Below, piece by piece: positions 10,795-21,879 of a DNA stretch of 64,000 nucleotides. Each line of letters opens with the position of its first letter. Position 1 is the first letter of the stretch. The translations under genes and the position numbers were made by a program. This stretch comes from Cacajao melanocephalus (lineage: Eukaryota > Chordata > Mammalia > Primates > Pitheciidae). The DNA lies in NCBI GenBank assembly GCA_963573385.1, contig CAUYLG010051217.1, forward strand, positions 1-64,000. The letters are read 5' to 3'. The notes below the pieces were generated by a model. It was not told the DNA's origin, searched no databases, and saw only the letters and a list, made by a program, of their open reading frames with translations.

Positions 10795-11683
10795 TTCTGC
10801 TTCTCTCCACATCTAGTCCATTAGCTTTCTGCCCAAAATATGGGATATGTTGTATTCATCTACTTCCATCTACTTCCTTCCATTTCCACTACTTTTGCCC
10901 TTATCCAAGCCACTAACATGCCTCATTTTAGGCTATAGAATAGTCTCCTAATTGGGATTTTCCGCTCTGGGTTCCCCTCCCACAAAAGTGTGGGAGCTGT
11001 CTTCTTTCTCTTTCTCTGTCTAATAAATCGTTCTTCTGCAAAAAAAAAAAAAAAAAAGAATAGTCTTCCTGACTATTCTCCTGGCTATCATTTGGGCTCT
11101 CAGCAATCCATTCTCCATGTGGCAGCTACAGAAATCTTTTAAAAACATAAATAAAATAACTCTTGCGCCTAAACCCCTGCACTGTTTTTCCTTTGAATTT
11201 AGAATAAAATCTGAACCTCTTAGCATGCTAAAACCTACATAGACTGGTCCCTGTCTATCTCTCCAGCATTATATCCTGCTGTCCTTCCATAGGCTCTGAC
11301 TTGGCTTACCCTCAGGGTCTTATATCTGCTCTTCTCTTTCCCTGGAAAGTGCTCTGCCCAGTTCTTAGCAAAGCTCACTTCTTTCCCCACCCAAGACTCT
11401 CCTGAACTATGTAGATAAAAGTGTATTCTCAGACCCACCCTCCTTGTGACACTGAATACTCTCACATTCCCTGAACCAGTTGCCTCATATTTACTTTATT
11501 TGTAGAATGTCACTGTCTGAAAGTATCTTACTTGTTTAATTGTTTATTGTCTGTTTCCTTCTGTAAACACCAAAGCATTGGGACCTTGTCTGTGTTGTCC
11601 TAGGCTGTATCCCCAGCCTTTAGAACAGGGCCAGCCTGGCAGTAGTATGCACTAAAAAATATGTGTGAATGAATGAATGAATT
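10795..11683 (+). mobile_element. LINE L2, 3' part
   Basis: The stretch shows the L2 3' signature: CCATTCTCCATGTGGCAGC, AATAAAATCTGAACCTCTTA, a CTGGTCCCTGTCTATCTC block, AGGGACCTTGTCTG-like text and a terminal TGAATGAATGAA at about 11667-11682. It is interrupted near 10947-11056 by a small retro-insert. Confidence 0.85.
10937..11066 (+). mobile_element. Short polyadenylated retro-insert (ERV/LTR-like 3' end)
   Basis: About 92 bases (10947-11038) are followed by about 18 A residues (11041-11057). They are flanked by AGAATAGTCT at 10937-10946 and 11057-11066. The body ends with a TAATAAATC poly(A) signal about 15 bases before the tail and contains GGGTTCCCCTCCCAC and GTGGGAGCTGTCTTC, which resemble the R region of HERV9/LTR12-type LTRs. 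Tail, signal and target repeat together indicate L1-machinery retrotransposition of a 5'-truncated transcript end. The source family is inferred. Confidence 0.75.
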
Positions 11684-11793
11684 TGCTTTAGGATATTCCA
11701 AAGGCCCAGATTATTTTTTTCAAAGTTTTATTTTTAATTGACAAATAATAATCATATGCATTTATGGGGTACAATGTGATATTTTGATATATA

Positions 11794-11835
11794 TGTGTGT
11801 GTGTGTATATATATATATATATACACACACACACA
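11794..11835. repeat. 42-bp perfect TG/AT/CA palindrome
   Basis: Thirteen bases of alternating TG, eight AT units, then thirteen bases of alternating AC form an exact self-complementary 42-base sequence inside an L1 3' UTR. Every step alternates purine and pyrimidine. Confidence 0.97.
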
Positions 11836-12246
11836 GTGGAATGATTATATCAAACTAATGAACATAACTATCACCTTACATACTTAACATTTTTTGTGGT
11901 GAGAACATTGAAAATCTACCTTTTTAGCAATTTAAAAATATACAGTACATGATTATTATTGCTAACCATGTTCACCATGCTAAGCAATAGATTTTGAAAA
12001 CCTTCCCCACTGTCTAACTGAAACTTTGTACTCTTTGATCAATATCTCCCCCTTCCCCACTCCACACCACCTGGTAACCACCATTTTACTCTCTACTTCT
12101 ATGGATTTGACTTTTTTGGATTCCACATAGACATGAGAGCAAGTAGTATTTCTGTGCATATTTCACTGAACATAATACCTCCAGGTTCATCCATGTTGTG
12201 GCAAATTGCAGAATTTCCTTCTTTTTTAAAAGATGAATACTATTGT

Positions 12247-12248
<2 letters not shown>

Positions 12249-12279
<31 letters not shown>
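12249..12279. repeat. (TG)n microsatellite in L1
   Basis: About 15 TG units within antisense L1 sequence, at the place where the ORF2 C-terminal codons for YTMEYY are normally read on the other strand. Confidence 0.95.
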
Positions 12280-12282
<3 letters not shown>

Positions 12283-12361
12283 CATATATCACATTTTCTT
12301 TGTCTATTCATCTGTTGATGGACAATTAGGTTGACTTCATATTTTGCCAAAGGTCCACATT

Positions 12362-13841
12362 CTAAGGGTGCCAAACATAGACAAACTATGAACAGAATGA
12401 AGCTGGAACTTTTTCCTTAGCCTACCAGTTGGATGTGGCATTCTGAAGCAAAGGGTCCCATTTGGACTCTAGACTAGAGCTCCCCTGGGTGTGGCTTCCT
12501 TGGTTACTGCCGTATTTGGCTCTCTTTCCCCTCAAGACTTGTTGCCATGACCCTGATAGACTTAAAGTGCTGGTAATATGGTGTCAGGAAACCAGAGTTC
12601 TGCAATCTCTCTGAATCTTGATTCTTTTATCTGTAAAATAAAGACAAAAATAAATTTACCTACTAGAGATGTTTTGAGGACTAAATAAGAAAGTGAGCAT
12701 GAAAATAAATATTTGCTATTGTGATTACTAGTCTATTCAGGTATTTTAAAGGAATCAGAAGTGAACATGGAATGCTTTTTGTTAATTCCAAACACTGGAA
12801 AATGCCTCTATCCTCCAAACAGCTCATCAGAAGTTGGGGCGTCATCCTCAAGGACTCATTTCCTTTTATCCCACATTCAATCACCTATCAGTTTCTATCA
12901 ATACTTCCTCTTCTTTATAAACTCCTTTATAATTTGAGGTCTGGCATGGGGCCCAAGAATTTGATTAGATGAACTGACATGCCTGGAGCACAGAGATATT
13001 TCTAAAATATTAGTTTCCTTCCTTTTCTTGAGGAAAATTCATCTCTTCCTTTCCCCAAGATATTCCTGCTATTTGGTGCCACACAAGGCTCTTCTGTGCT
13101 GTGTAGATCAGGGTGCTTTCTTGGGCTTGTCAACCCTCAGTTGTTACCACCCTCTTGCATGGATGAAGAATGAAAGGGCAAATCCTCCTACAGTCCCCCT
13201 CCCCGGCCTCGCATTCCTCATGTGATTTAAATAGTTGCTGAAATCTCACATGATTCCACGTAGATATCTCAGTAGTTCTACTTTACTTCTAACTTCTAAC
13301 TGTTGAAGTAATCACATGCTTTCACCAAACCAGTCATGCATGCCTACAGTCCTCCTTCATGCTCTTATCAGGGAAGGCACTTATATTTTGGTTGGCCTTG
13401 TGCTTTTTGCTAGTAATAAGCCACCTTCATTTATTATGATTTTTTAATAAACTTAATTTCCTTTATCTTTCTTCCCTTCTCATCTAATTATTTGTCAGCT
13501 GGAATACTGTAATGGCCACTAAGTGGTTTTCTTGACTTTCATCTCACACTCCTCCAGTCTAACTTGTCATTATTGTTATTATCTTATCCTCCCAGGACCA
13601 TCCCCAAAATGTCATAGTGACAATTAGACAGTCTGGGAAACAAATTAAAGCTAGAGTGATAGAACTGGTGAGGCATGGCTCCTACCTTTCTTATCTATCT
13701 CAAAAGAGCTACTCTAAGTGTGCTAACTATAGACCAAATAAGAGGGTAGTTCCCCAGCAGACCAATTCCAGATCTGAGTGTGTACTAAATTGCTGGTTAA
13801 CCTGGGCGCTCATATCATGCTTCTGAGTGTGCACATCTGAA
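12362..13841. other. Mostly single-copy, one MIR fragment
   Basis: About 12590-12690 reads as a plus-strand MIR piece (an ATCTGTAAAATAAAGA block and a GAGGACTAAATAAG block). The remainder shows no gene or repeat I can support. Confidence 0.5.
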
Positions 13842-14110
13842 ACAATAACAATAGTAATGGCTAAAGTTTCTTTTGAATTTACTGTGTGCCAGGCACTGTT
13901 TTAGTGCTTTACTTAGACCTACTCATCATTTCAAATGCCCTTTGAGGTAAATGCTACTATTGTCTACATTTTAGAGATGAGAAAAATGAGTCAGAGAGAG
14001 GTTAAGGAACTAGTCCAAAGACATTCTTTGGTTAGAACCATAGTCCCAGAGCTAGAAAGTGTTGGGACTATGGTTCAAACTCAGGCAGTGGCTCTAAAGT
14101 CTGCAGTTGG
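13842..14110 (-). mobile_element. MIR SINE
   Basis: It contains TGTGCCAGGCACTGTTTTAGTGCTTTAC, TTTAGAGATGAGAAAA and AGAGAGGTTAAGGAAC-type blocks, which are MIR in antisense. Nearly full length. Confidence 0.85.
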
Positions 14111-14754
14111 ATGCTGTAAAAAGGAGTTGAATTAGATGAGCTTCTGGGGTCTCTCTACCTCTAAAAATATCATAAGTTCATGTGCCAGAGAAGGCTGCTG
14201 GTTTCCCCCAACAAACAAGGGTTAGGAACAGTGCTATGCTAAGGTGTGACACTGCAGCCAGTACAGTTCATCCTCAGGCAGGGAACATTGTCTAAATATA
14301 GAATCTCCCTTAATGTTGGAAGGTCTGACTAAACTGGGTTAGTTGCTGGGCGAGGTGCTAGAGGCAGCGCAAGTGGAAAGGTGTGCCAGCTGCGCAGTAG
14401 TGCTGCATAACAATGTAGGGCAAGATTCCTACCTGAGCTCTACCCTGCTTGCATCACTGCTTTCATTGCACATCCTTAGCAGGATTATATAATGCTGATT
14501 AAGGTAGATTACTTTATGAATCAATTTGCCTCTCAGGGAAATCAGGGCATTTTGCCAAACTCTTTTTCACCAAAATGATAATTCCATGCCTTTAGGTTGA
14601 TTCTCTTTTTACTTGTTTGTCAGTTGCAAGGGAAACTCTGGCTTGTGTCTGTTCCATGCACAGCTGGACTGTCTTTGGACCTCCCTATTTTCCAACAATG
14701 TGAACTTCTGCTGGCTTATTCTTTGGGATATGTTTTAGACATTTGAGATGCAGT
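14111..14754. other. Single-copy region
   Basis: No gene, repeat or motif I can support. Confidence 0.5.
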
Positions 14755-15196
14755 TGTGAGTTGAATTGTGTCCCCCTAAAAGAGATGTTTAAGTTGTAAA
14801 CCCCAGTACTTGTGAAAATGACCTTAATTTGGAAATAGGGTCTTTGCAGATGTAATCAAGCTATGATGAAGTCATACTGGAGTAGAGTGGGCCCTAATAT
14901 AATAGCTGGTTTCCTGAAAGAGAGGTAATTTGCACACAAACATGCAGACACAGGGAGAACACCACGTGATGATGGAGGTGGATATTAGAGTGGTTCATGT
15001 ATAAGCAAAGGAACGCCAAGGACTGTGGGCAAACACCAGAAGCTAGAAATAAGCAAAGAACCATTCTTCCCTAGAACTTTCAGAGGGAGCATCGTCCTGC
15101 TGACACCTTGATATCAGACTGAGAGAAAAAATTGCTATGTTTTTATGCCATCCAGTTTATGGTACTTAGTTATGGCAGCCCTGTGAAACAAATGCA
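14755..15196 (+). mobile_element. MaLR-type LTR (MLT1/MST-like)
   Basis: A solo LTR of about 440 bases starts TGTGAGTTGAATTGTGTCCCC and ends near AATGCA. Middle blocks include TTTGGAAATAGGGTCTTTGCAG, AGGGAGAACACCA and CACCTTGATATCAGACT. It shares these with the LTR at 28032-28473, so the two are the same or sister families. No internal retroviral genes are present. The subfamily is uncertain. Confidence 0.75.
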
Positions 15197-15309
15197 AGTA
15201 CTTCTCTGGATCTTTTGCCAATGATGTTAAAAGGACTCCATAAGCATAATTTCCTTAATTCATATGACCATAAATTGAACTATTTCAAGGGTATGTACCA
15301 TGGAAATAG

Positions 15310-15480
15310 GGCTAGGGTGCTGGCCTAAAGACCTGAGATGCAGCTCTGGCTCTGCTACTTACTAGCTCTATGACTGGGGGACAAATCATTCATACTTCCT
15401 GAGTTTTTTTTTTTTAATAAAAAAAAATGAGACTATTCCAAAAATATTGCCTTGTTTGCCACATAAGGTTGTTATAAGAA
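15310..15480 (+). mobile_element. MIR SINE
   Basis: CTGGCTCTGCTACTTACTAGCTCTATGACTG is the MIR core in forward orientation. It is broken by a T/A-rich stretch at 15404-15428. Confidence 0.75.
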
Positions 15481-15486
15481 TCGGTA

Positions 15487-15720
15487 ATAATTTACATTTA
15501 TGTAGCACTTGAATGTTTACAAATCACATTCAGGTAAAAACACTATTTTATTTGTTCTTCCCAATAACCCTACAAGGTGGATAGTTTTCTTGATCTAATG
15601 TTGCTGATCCATGCAAAATTTAGAGAAGCTGTTTGTTTGCCAGAGACAACACAGCTGGTGAATATTAGAGACAGGACTTCTCTGTTTTCCACTCTGCTTA
15701 CTCCACTATATAGTGCTTAA
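15487..15720 (-). mobile_element. MIR SINE, inverted to its neighbour
   Basis: It starts with a TAGCACTTGAATGTTTACAAATCACATTC-like block and runs through CCCAATAACCCTACAAGGTGG to TTTCCACTCTGC, which is MIR antisense. It lies head to tail against the forward MIR just upstream. A forward L2/MIR-type tail follows to about 15785 (ATTTGTTGAATGAATAG). Confidence 0.75.
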
Positions 15721-15859
15721 GAAAACAGTTGGCCCATTGTAAATGTTCAATATGTATTTGTTGAATGAATAGAGGGATGAATGAATCTTTGTTTTCTGAT
15801 TCTTAAGCATGTAAATCTTTTAGAACACTTCAGCTGAAATATTAATGTATTCAGTATAC

Positions 15860-17830
15860 AATTCCAATTATTTATTTATGTACACAAAAATATTTGTTGA
15901 ATACTTGCCAGGGGCTAATCATGGGTCTAGGTGTAGACTTATAGCAGTGATAAAACAGACCAAGTCCCTGTTCAGGCAGAGCTTACATTCTAGTGGGAGA
16001 AATAGATAGTAAATAAACCAACTTCTATCTTGACATGAAATTGCCAAGGAAAAAATTAAGCAGAATAGTAGGGATGGGAATTATGGGGTGGGAGGAGTGG
16101 AAGAAGGATGTTATAGTGTAGTCAGGAAAGGCCTCTGTGATAAGGTGACTTTTGAGTAGAGCTGTGAAGGAAGTGATGGGTATCTAGGGAGACTATTTCA
16201 GGCTAAGGATATAGCAAATAAAAAGTGTAAAAGTTTTTTTGAGACTTTCAAAAAACAGCAAGGAAGCCAGTGGGGAAGAGGGGTGGATTGGAGGTCAGAA
16301 AGTTAAGGAGGCCCGACCACATGGACCTTGTAGACCAGCAGCAACAGGACTTTCATTTTTTACTACAAGTTGGGAAGCCATTGGAGGGTTTTGTACAGAG
16401 GAATGACCTGGTATGTTTTAAAAGGATCATTATGGTTACAGTGTGGAGAATAGATGGGAGAGGGAAAAGGATAGAAGTTGGCAAAGGTTGTTATAATGAT
16501 GTAGGCAACAGATGGAGTTAGTAAGGATGGTCAGATTCTGAATACATTTTGAGGGTAGACTTGACAGGATTTTATGATTAATTTGGATGTGGGGTGTGAG
16601 AGAAAATGATGTGTCAAGAATGGCCCCAAGGTTTTTGATATGTACAGCTATTAATATAATGTATTTAAGGTTATTAAGGTAGTGAATTCTGTGGGAGAAG
16701 CAGGTTTGGGACAAGGGTAGGGAAACCAGTTTAGTTTTGGACATTTCAACTTGAGATTAATCATAGACTTCCAAGTAGAGATGTTGTGTATACAAATGGA
16801 AATATGAGTCTGGAGTTCAAGGAAAAGGCCCAGGATAGAGATAAAATCTTGGGAGTCATTAGCAAATAGAAAGTATTTAAGTCCATTAGATTGGATGAGA
16901 TCAGCAGGCTGTGAGTATAGATTTTAAAAATAGGTTCAGGGTTTGAACCCTGAAGCATTCCTCCTTTTGGGGATCAGGAATATGAAAAGTAATGGGCATA
17001 AGAGACTGAGAAGGAACAGCTAATGAAGAAGAAGGAAAACCAAAAGGGAGTGGTGATGTAGAAGCTGAGGAAAGATGCCATTTCAAGAATGTTTCAAAAC
17101 TTACTACACAGAAGAGAACGGGATGATTGCTAAAGCAATGATCTCAATCGACATACTGCTGACTGATTGAGTTAGGTGAAGTCTAAGTAGTTTCTGTTTA
17201 GTTTGGCAATTTGGAGGTAATTAATAAGTAACCTTGAAACACACAGTTCAGGTGCGGGTGGGAAAAGATGGCAGTAGGTTCAAGAGAAGATGGCAAGAAA
17301 GAAAGTGGAGTCAAAGTATACACCCTTTGGAGGAGTTTTGTTATAAAAGGGGCAGAAAAATAGTGTAACTGGAGGGTAATTTGATGTTAAGGAAGAAGGA
17401 GATTGGTTTGTTTGCTCACTAAAAGAGGAAATACTAAGGCATGCTAATGGTGATTGTCTTATAGAAAGAAGAAAAATGATTCCATAAGGAAACAGAGTGA
17501 GAACTGCTGTGGTAATATCCTTGAATCAGTGAGGGAGAACACCTCCAGTGAACAAAGGGAGAAGTCAGTCAGCCTTAGAAAGGCACACACTTCCATTGTG
17601 ATCCATTGTCACAGTAAGGAAGGCAGAATACGTGGGTGCAGACACTGGTGGGTTGTTTGTTATACAAGTGAGAGCTCATGGAAGTTTTCTCTGATTGGTT
17701 CAGTTTTCCCAGCAATGTAGGAAGAAAGGTCATCAGCTAAGAGTGAGGAGGGAAAGAGGTGTGACATTCAGAAGAATGGGAGGGTGAATAGACTAAGGAA
17801 ATGTAGTTGTAGGATATCCAGGCAGCATTG
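15860..17830 (-). mobile_element. LINE L2, long copy (about 2 kb)
   Basis: The 3' end lies on the left (TTTGTTGAATACTTGCCAGGGGC and AGTCCCTGTTCAGGCAGAGCTTAC, antisense). The body runs upstream through L2 ORF2 for about 2 kb, to the TCATCAGCTAAGAGTGAGG block near 17735. Full-length L2 is about 3.3 kb, and most copies are only a few hundred bases, so this is a long survivor. Confidence 0.85.
16436..17086 (-). pseudogene. L2 ORF2 remnant
   Basis: L2 ORF2 encoded a CR1-type endonuclease/reverse transcriptase. A 102-residue open frame (16744-16436) starts MSKTKLVSLPLSQ and contains IKNLGAILDTSFSLTPHIQ, matching the L2 pattern MSKTEL...VKNLGVILDSSLSLTPHI. Two further frames (16958-16761 and 17086-16901) continue upstream after frameshifts. 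No catalytic YADD box can be read. This is a fossil and not a gene. Confidence 0.8.
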
Positions 17831-17869
17831 TATAAAAATGTGAGAGATTACTTTGATGAGTAGAGGACA

Positions 17870-18220
17870 AAGATGGGAATTACATACATTTGTTGACAGC
17901 CCACACATGGAAGCCATGCTATAGGCTTTGAGATACAAAGAAGAATTCTGACCCCCAGGAATGTAAAATCAAGTGTCAGTGACAACTAATAAACACATGA
18001 AAGATTCAAATAATAATTTAAGGCAACAGAAGAAAATATATGTGACAAGGAAGCATATATGAATGTATTTAAAGAGTTCAGAGGAAAAAGAGAGGTGATC
18101 TAGAAGTGATATGAATCTGGCAGAAAAGATAAATTCAGAGAGGAACAAATGAGAATAAAGTAAACAATAGGAACAAAGACCAAAGCCTGGAGGAAAAGAG
18201 GCAGAGATACATCATCATCA
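17870..18220 (-). mobile_element. L2-like fragment
   Basis: CATGCTATAGGCTTTGAGATACAAAG and the downstream GACCAAAGCCTGGAGG resemble the L2 3' end in antisense. Diverged, so the call is tentative. Confidence 0.45.
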
Positions 18221-18224
18221 AGTA

Positions 18225-18366
18225 GGGTTGCCAGATAAAATACAGGACACCCAGTTAAATTTGAATTTCAGATAAACAAAAAAAATTTTTAGTGTAAAAT
18301 ACATATTTATACAGAATCAAATTTAACTGAGTGTCCTACAGTTTTATTTGCTAAATCTGGCAACCC
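18225..18366. mobile_element. MER53 MITE (TA target)
   Basis: The element starts GGGTTGCCAGAT and ends ATCTGGCAACCC, with TA on both sides (18223-18224 and 18367-18368). The inner arms are also inverted (CCCAGTTAAATTTGA against CAAATTTAACTGAG). MER53 is the family that gave rise to the miR-1302 hairpins. The central segment corresponding to that microRNA is degraded here, so no microRNA is called. Confidence 0.85.
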
Positions 18367-18368
18367 TA

Positions 18369-19992
18369 GAATCAAAGTTAAGGGAAACAAAAAAAAAATG
18401 GTGTTGAACCAAGAGAAGGAAGAATTTCAAGAATACAAAAGGTGTTCGGTGGTGGCAGATACTTCAATAAAGCCATGGAAATAAAGTTTTGTCCTTAGAA
18501 CAACATTGGTGGCATTTGACACAGCATTGAAGGCAGAGGCCCAAGCAACATATATGGACTACTCAGTGGAGAGGCTTGGCAGTAAGAAAGGAGAAAAATA
18601 TGTAGTCTAAGGCCAAATGTAGAGGTGAATCCCAGGACCTGGGCTCACAGCCACTGGGATACTGTATGTGTTTAGGCAATATGTGAACAACAAATATCCT
18701 ATCTTTAAGTTGCTCTGTAATGGCCAGAGACTGGCTAAACAGTGAAGTTACAACTTAGCTGGCTTGGTACTCTAGGGCTCAGGTATCCTCTGCTGGAGAG
18801 CAAGACAAGGGAAGGAGACACATTTTGTAAATGAAATACAAAAGAAAAAAAAAGAATGAAAATCTTACTGTAGTCAAAATGTTTATTTCAGTTCAATAGT
18901 AGACCAAATTCAGATACTCTCAGATTGAAATTAGAATCTGAACTTTAGATTATAAATCATTTGATAGAACAGACTTTCTGCCCACAGAGGCCTGCCCTAT
19001 ACTGGATTTTATTTCTTTGCAACCGGGTAGAAGAAATTATCGAAGAAATTCCATGAGAAACGAGCACTGTTGTGAAAAAGGCAATGGCAGAATTTTTCCT
19101 GCCTGGCCACTGGAGTTAGGGCACTTGGTCACAGAAGATGGGACATCTGAGGGTTGTACACTGTCAGTCAGTGGAAGTGTTAGAATTACAGTGACACATG
19201 CTTTTCCAGTAATGTTTTATCCTTAGGGGCCTCAAGGTGCTGTAATATCATTATAGAATATTTATTGCTAAATTGTCTGCCCCTAGGAAGAAAAGGTAGC
19301 AGCTTTTGGAGGAGATTTTTTAAAATGAGGGTTAACAGAGTAACCTTTGACAATAACTGCTAATGGATTAGGGTCAGGGACATCTCAGTGTTCACAGACC
19401 TTAAAAATGTTGTCAATCCATCTTTCCCTCTGAATTGAGTGCTCATCTTGCCAGTTCCTATAGTTAATTATATTGTTAACTCTGTCTATTTATAGCAGCA
19501 AACACTTCACTGGCATGTAGCAAATGCTGATTATTAAACAGGAGCCTCTACTGACTCAGGGTGGAATGAAATGTAATTATTCAAATTAGATTTAGGCCAA
19601 GGTCCAATGACCTCACAGGCAACATCTTGATTTTGCAAGTACTAGTTTCCATAAACCATTTATCTGACAGATATAGAGATTACCATCTTCAGGAACTGAA
19701 GTGGTGAATAGTGATGCTGAGTTTAGGCCTCCCCTGGCATTCTTAAAAGGATTATGCTGTCTTCTATAAATGTACCTATGCACCTGCCAGCTCATGATGC
19801 AAAATCAGCCTTACTGAGTAAATCATTATACAAAGTAGTTATGGATGTAGAATTTTAATAGCAAATCAATTAAAGTTAATTTTCATGGATGCTATTAAGG
19901 AGGGTGTTCACCAAGCCTGTCTCTTTTCATATATCACATTACTTTATACTTTGAGAGAAAAACTCTCTGTTTTTTCATCTTTTGCCATTTGT
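18369..19992. other. Single-copy region
   Basis: AT-rich, with chance frames up to 69 residues (19017-19226). No recognised gene or repeat. Confidence 0.5.
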
Positions 19993-20612
19993 AATTTTTA
20001 TTCATTTATATTTTAAGAAATTTTAGATTGGGGGTTCCTTGTGCAGGTTTGTTACAATGGTATATTTTGTGATGCTGAGGATCTCATCACCCATATAGTG
20101 AACATAGTACCCAACAGGAAGTATTTCAGCCCTTGCCCCTTTCCCTTCTTCCCTTCTTCCCTTCTTATGGAGCCTCCATCATCTATTGTTCCCAAATTTA
20201 TGTCCATTTGTACCCAATGTTTATCTTGCACTTACAAGTGAACATATGATGTTCGGTTTTCTCTTTCTTCTTCACTAATTTGCTTAGGATAATGTCCTCT
20301 AGCTGCATCCATGTTGCTGCAAAGGACATTATTTTATTCTTTTTTCGACTGCATAGTATTCCTTGGTGTTAACATATCACATTTTCTTTATTCAATCCAC
20401 TGTTGATGGGCACCTAAGTTGATTCCATGTCTTTGCTGTTATAAATACTGCTGTGATGAACATACAAGTGTAGGTATCTTTTAGGTAGAATTATTTATTT
20501 TCCTTTGGATATATAAAGGAAATAAATCCTTTAAGGTATATAAAGGAAAAGTAGTGAGATTGGTGGGTTGAATGGTAGTTCTAATCTTAGTTATCTGAGA
20601 AATTTCCAAAGT
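19993..20612 (-). mobile_element. L1 3' end
   Basis: Antisense L1 3' UTR and ORF2 C-terminus: ACTTACAAGTGAACATATGATGTTCGG, GCTGCATCCATGTTGCTGC and CACTGTTGATGGGCACC. 5'-truncated at about 20612. L1PB/L1MA-like. Confidence 0.9.
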
Positions 20613-20930
20613 TGAAATTTACAAGCTTAAGTAAAAATAAGGGATCTATTAAGTAGGTATGGGTGTATGTACTCAGGGGCAGGATGTTCAGCTGGATCTC
20701 ACAGAGATCCATACTAGGACTTAGAGATCTTCATCCTCCTAGGGTCTACTAGTTGTCTTGTCTCTGCTGCTCTCTTGAGTATCTGCTCCTACTCTGTTTC
20801 CAAGGAAAACTTTCTCTGCTTAGCTTGTATATGGCTCATCATGAATGCCCTCAAATGGTACCTTCATTCTCTAAATTATAAGATATTCCTTCTCTAGACT
20901 CCATAGCTACCTGACTTAATCTCTTTGCTT
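20613..20930. other. Single-copy spacer
   Basis: Nothing supported between two L1 pieces. Confidence 0.5.
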
Positions 20931-21501
20931 TTTAAAAAGTATGGCACTTTAAACAATTGAAATATACTTTATATAAAATAAGATTCACCATTTGAATATG
21001 TATGCTTCATTGCTTTCTAGCATATTCATTATGTTGTCCAGTTATCAGCACTACCTAATTCCAGAATATTTCCATCACCCCGGAAAGAAACCCCATATCT
21101 ATTAGCAGCTAATCCCAATGACTTCCCCACCACATACCCTGTGCAACTTCTAATATAATTTCTGTCTAGCAGCTAGTCCCAATTACCTCCCTACCACATA
21201 CCTTGTGCAACCTCTAATATAATTTCTATCTCTATGAATTTGCCTCCTCTGGACATTTCATATAAATGGTGTAATGCAATATATGGCCTTGTGTGTCTCA
21301 CTGATTTCACTTAGCATAACGTTTTCAAGGATCATCTGTGTTGTAGTATGTGACAGTACTTTATTACTTTTTATAGCTAAATATTGTAATAGTCCATTAA
21401 TGGATCTGCCACATTTTGTGTATTCATTCATTAGCTGATGAACATTTGAGCTGTTTCCACTTTGTGGTTTTTAACAATAATGCTGCTGTGAACATTGTTT
21501 T
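20931..21501 (-). mobile_element. Old L1M, first part (split by a nested L1)
   Basis: Antisense L1M 3' UTR and ORF2 end, up to GCTGCTGTGAACATTG. The same element resumes at 24228. It contains a 64-base tandem duplication at 21104-21231. Confidence 0.88.
21104..21231. repeat. 64-bp tandem duplication
   Basis: Unit 1 is 21104-21167 and unit 2 is 21168-21231. Both run from AGCAGCTA to ATTTCTRTCT with a handful of mismatches. It lies within old L1M sequence. Confidence 0.93.
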
Positions 21502-21879
21502 TAAAAAACAATTATTTATTTATAGTAAAAAATGACAAATTTATATGTACAATATGATATTTTGATATGTTATACATTGTAGGATTATTAAATCAAGCTA
21601 ATTAATATGTCCATTACCTTACATACTTATCTTTGTGTTGAAAACATTGAAAATCTATGGACTTAGCAATTCTGATTATTACAACAACAAAACAATAATT
21701 TATATTGTTATAATCAATAATGATAATTTACGTTATTATTAGTTATGGTCACTATGCTATACAATAGATCTTTGGAACTTACACCTCCTATCTAAAAGAA
21801 ACTTTGTATTTCTTAATCAATATTTCCTTATTTCTCACCCTTCTCCCCCCAGCTCCTGGTAACCGTCATTTTACCCTCT

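Larger units (their letters stand above)
11698..12361 (-). mobile_element. L1 3' end with target duplication
   Basis: Antisense L1 (ORF2 C-terminus and 3' UTR, L1MA/MB type) occupies 11713-12346. The near-identical 15-base flanks are CCAAAGGCCCAGATT (11698-11712) and CCAAAGGTCCACATT (12347-12361). It is severely 5'-truncated. Two dinucleotide tracts lie inside it. Confidence 0.9.

Noticed and set aside
18225..18366. miR-1302-like microRNA gene
   Set aside because: The element is MER53, but the central segment that forms the mature microRNA is degraded in this copy.
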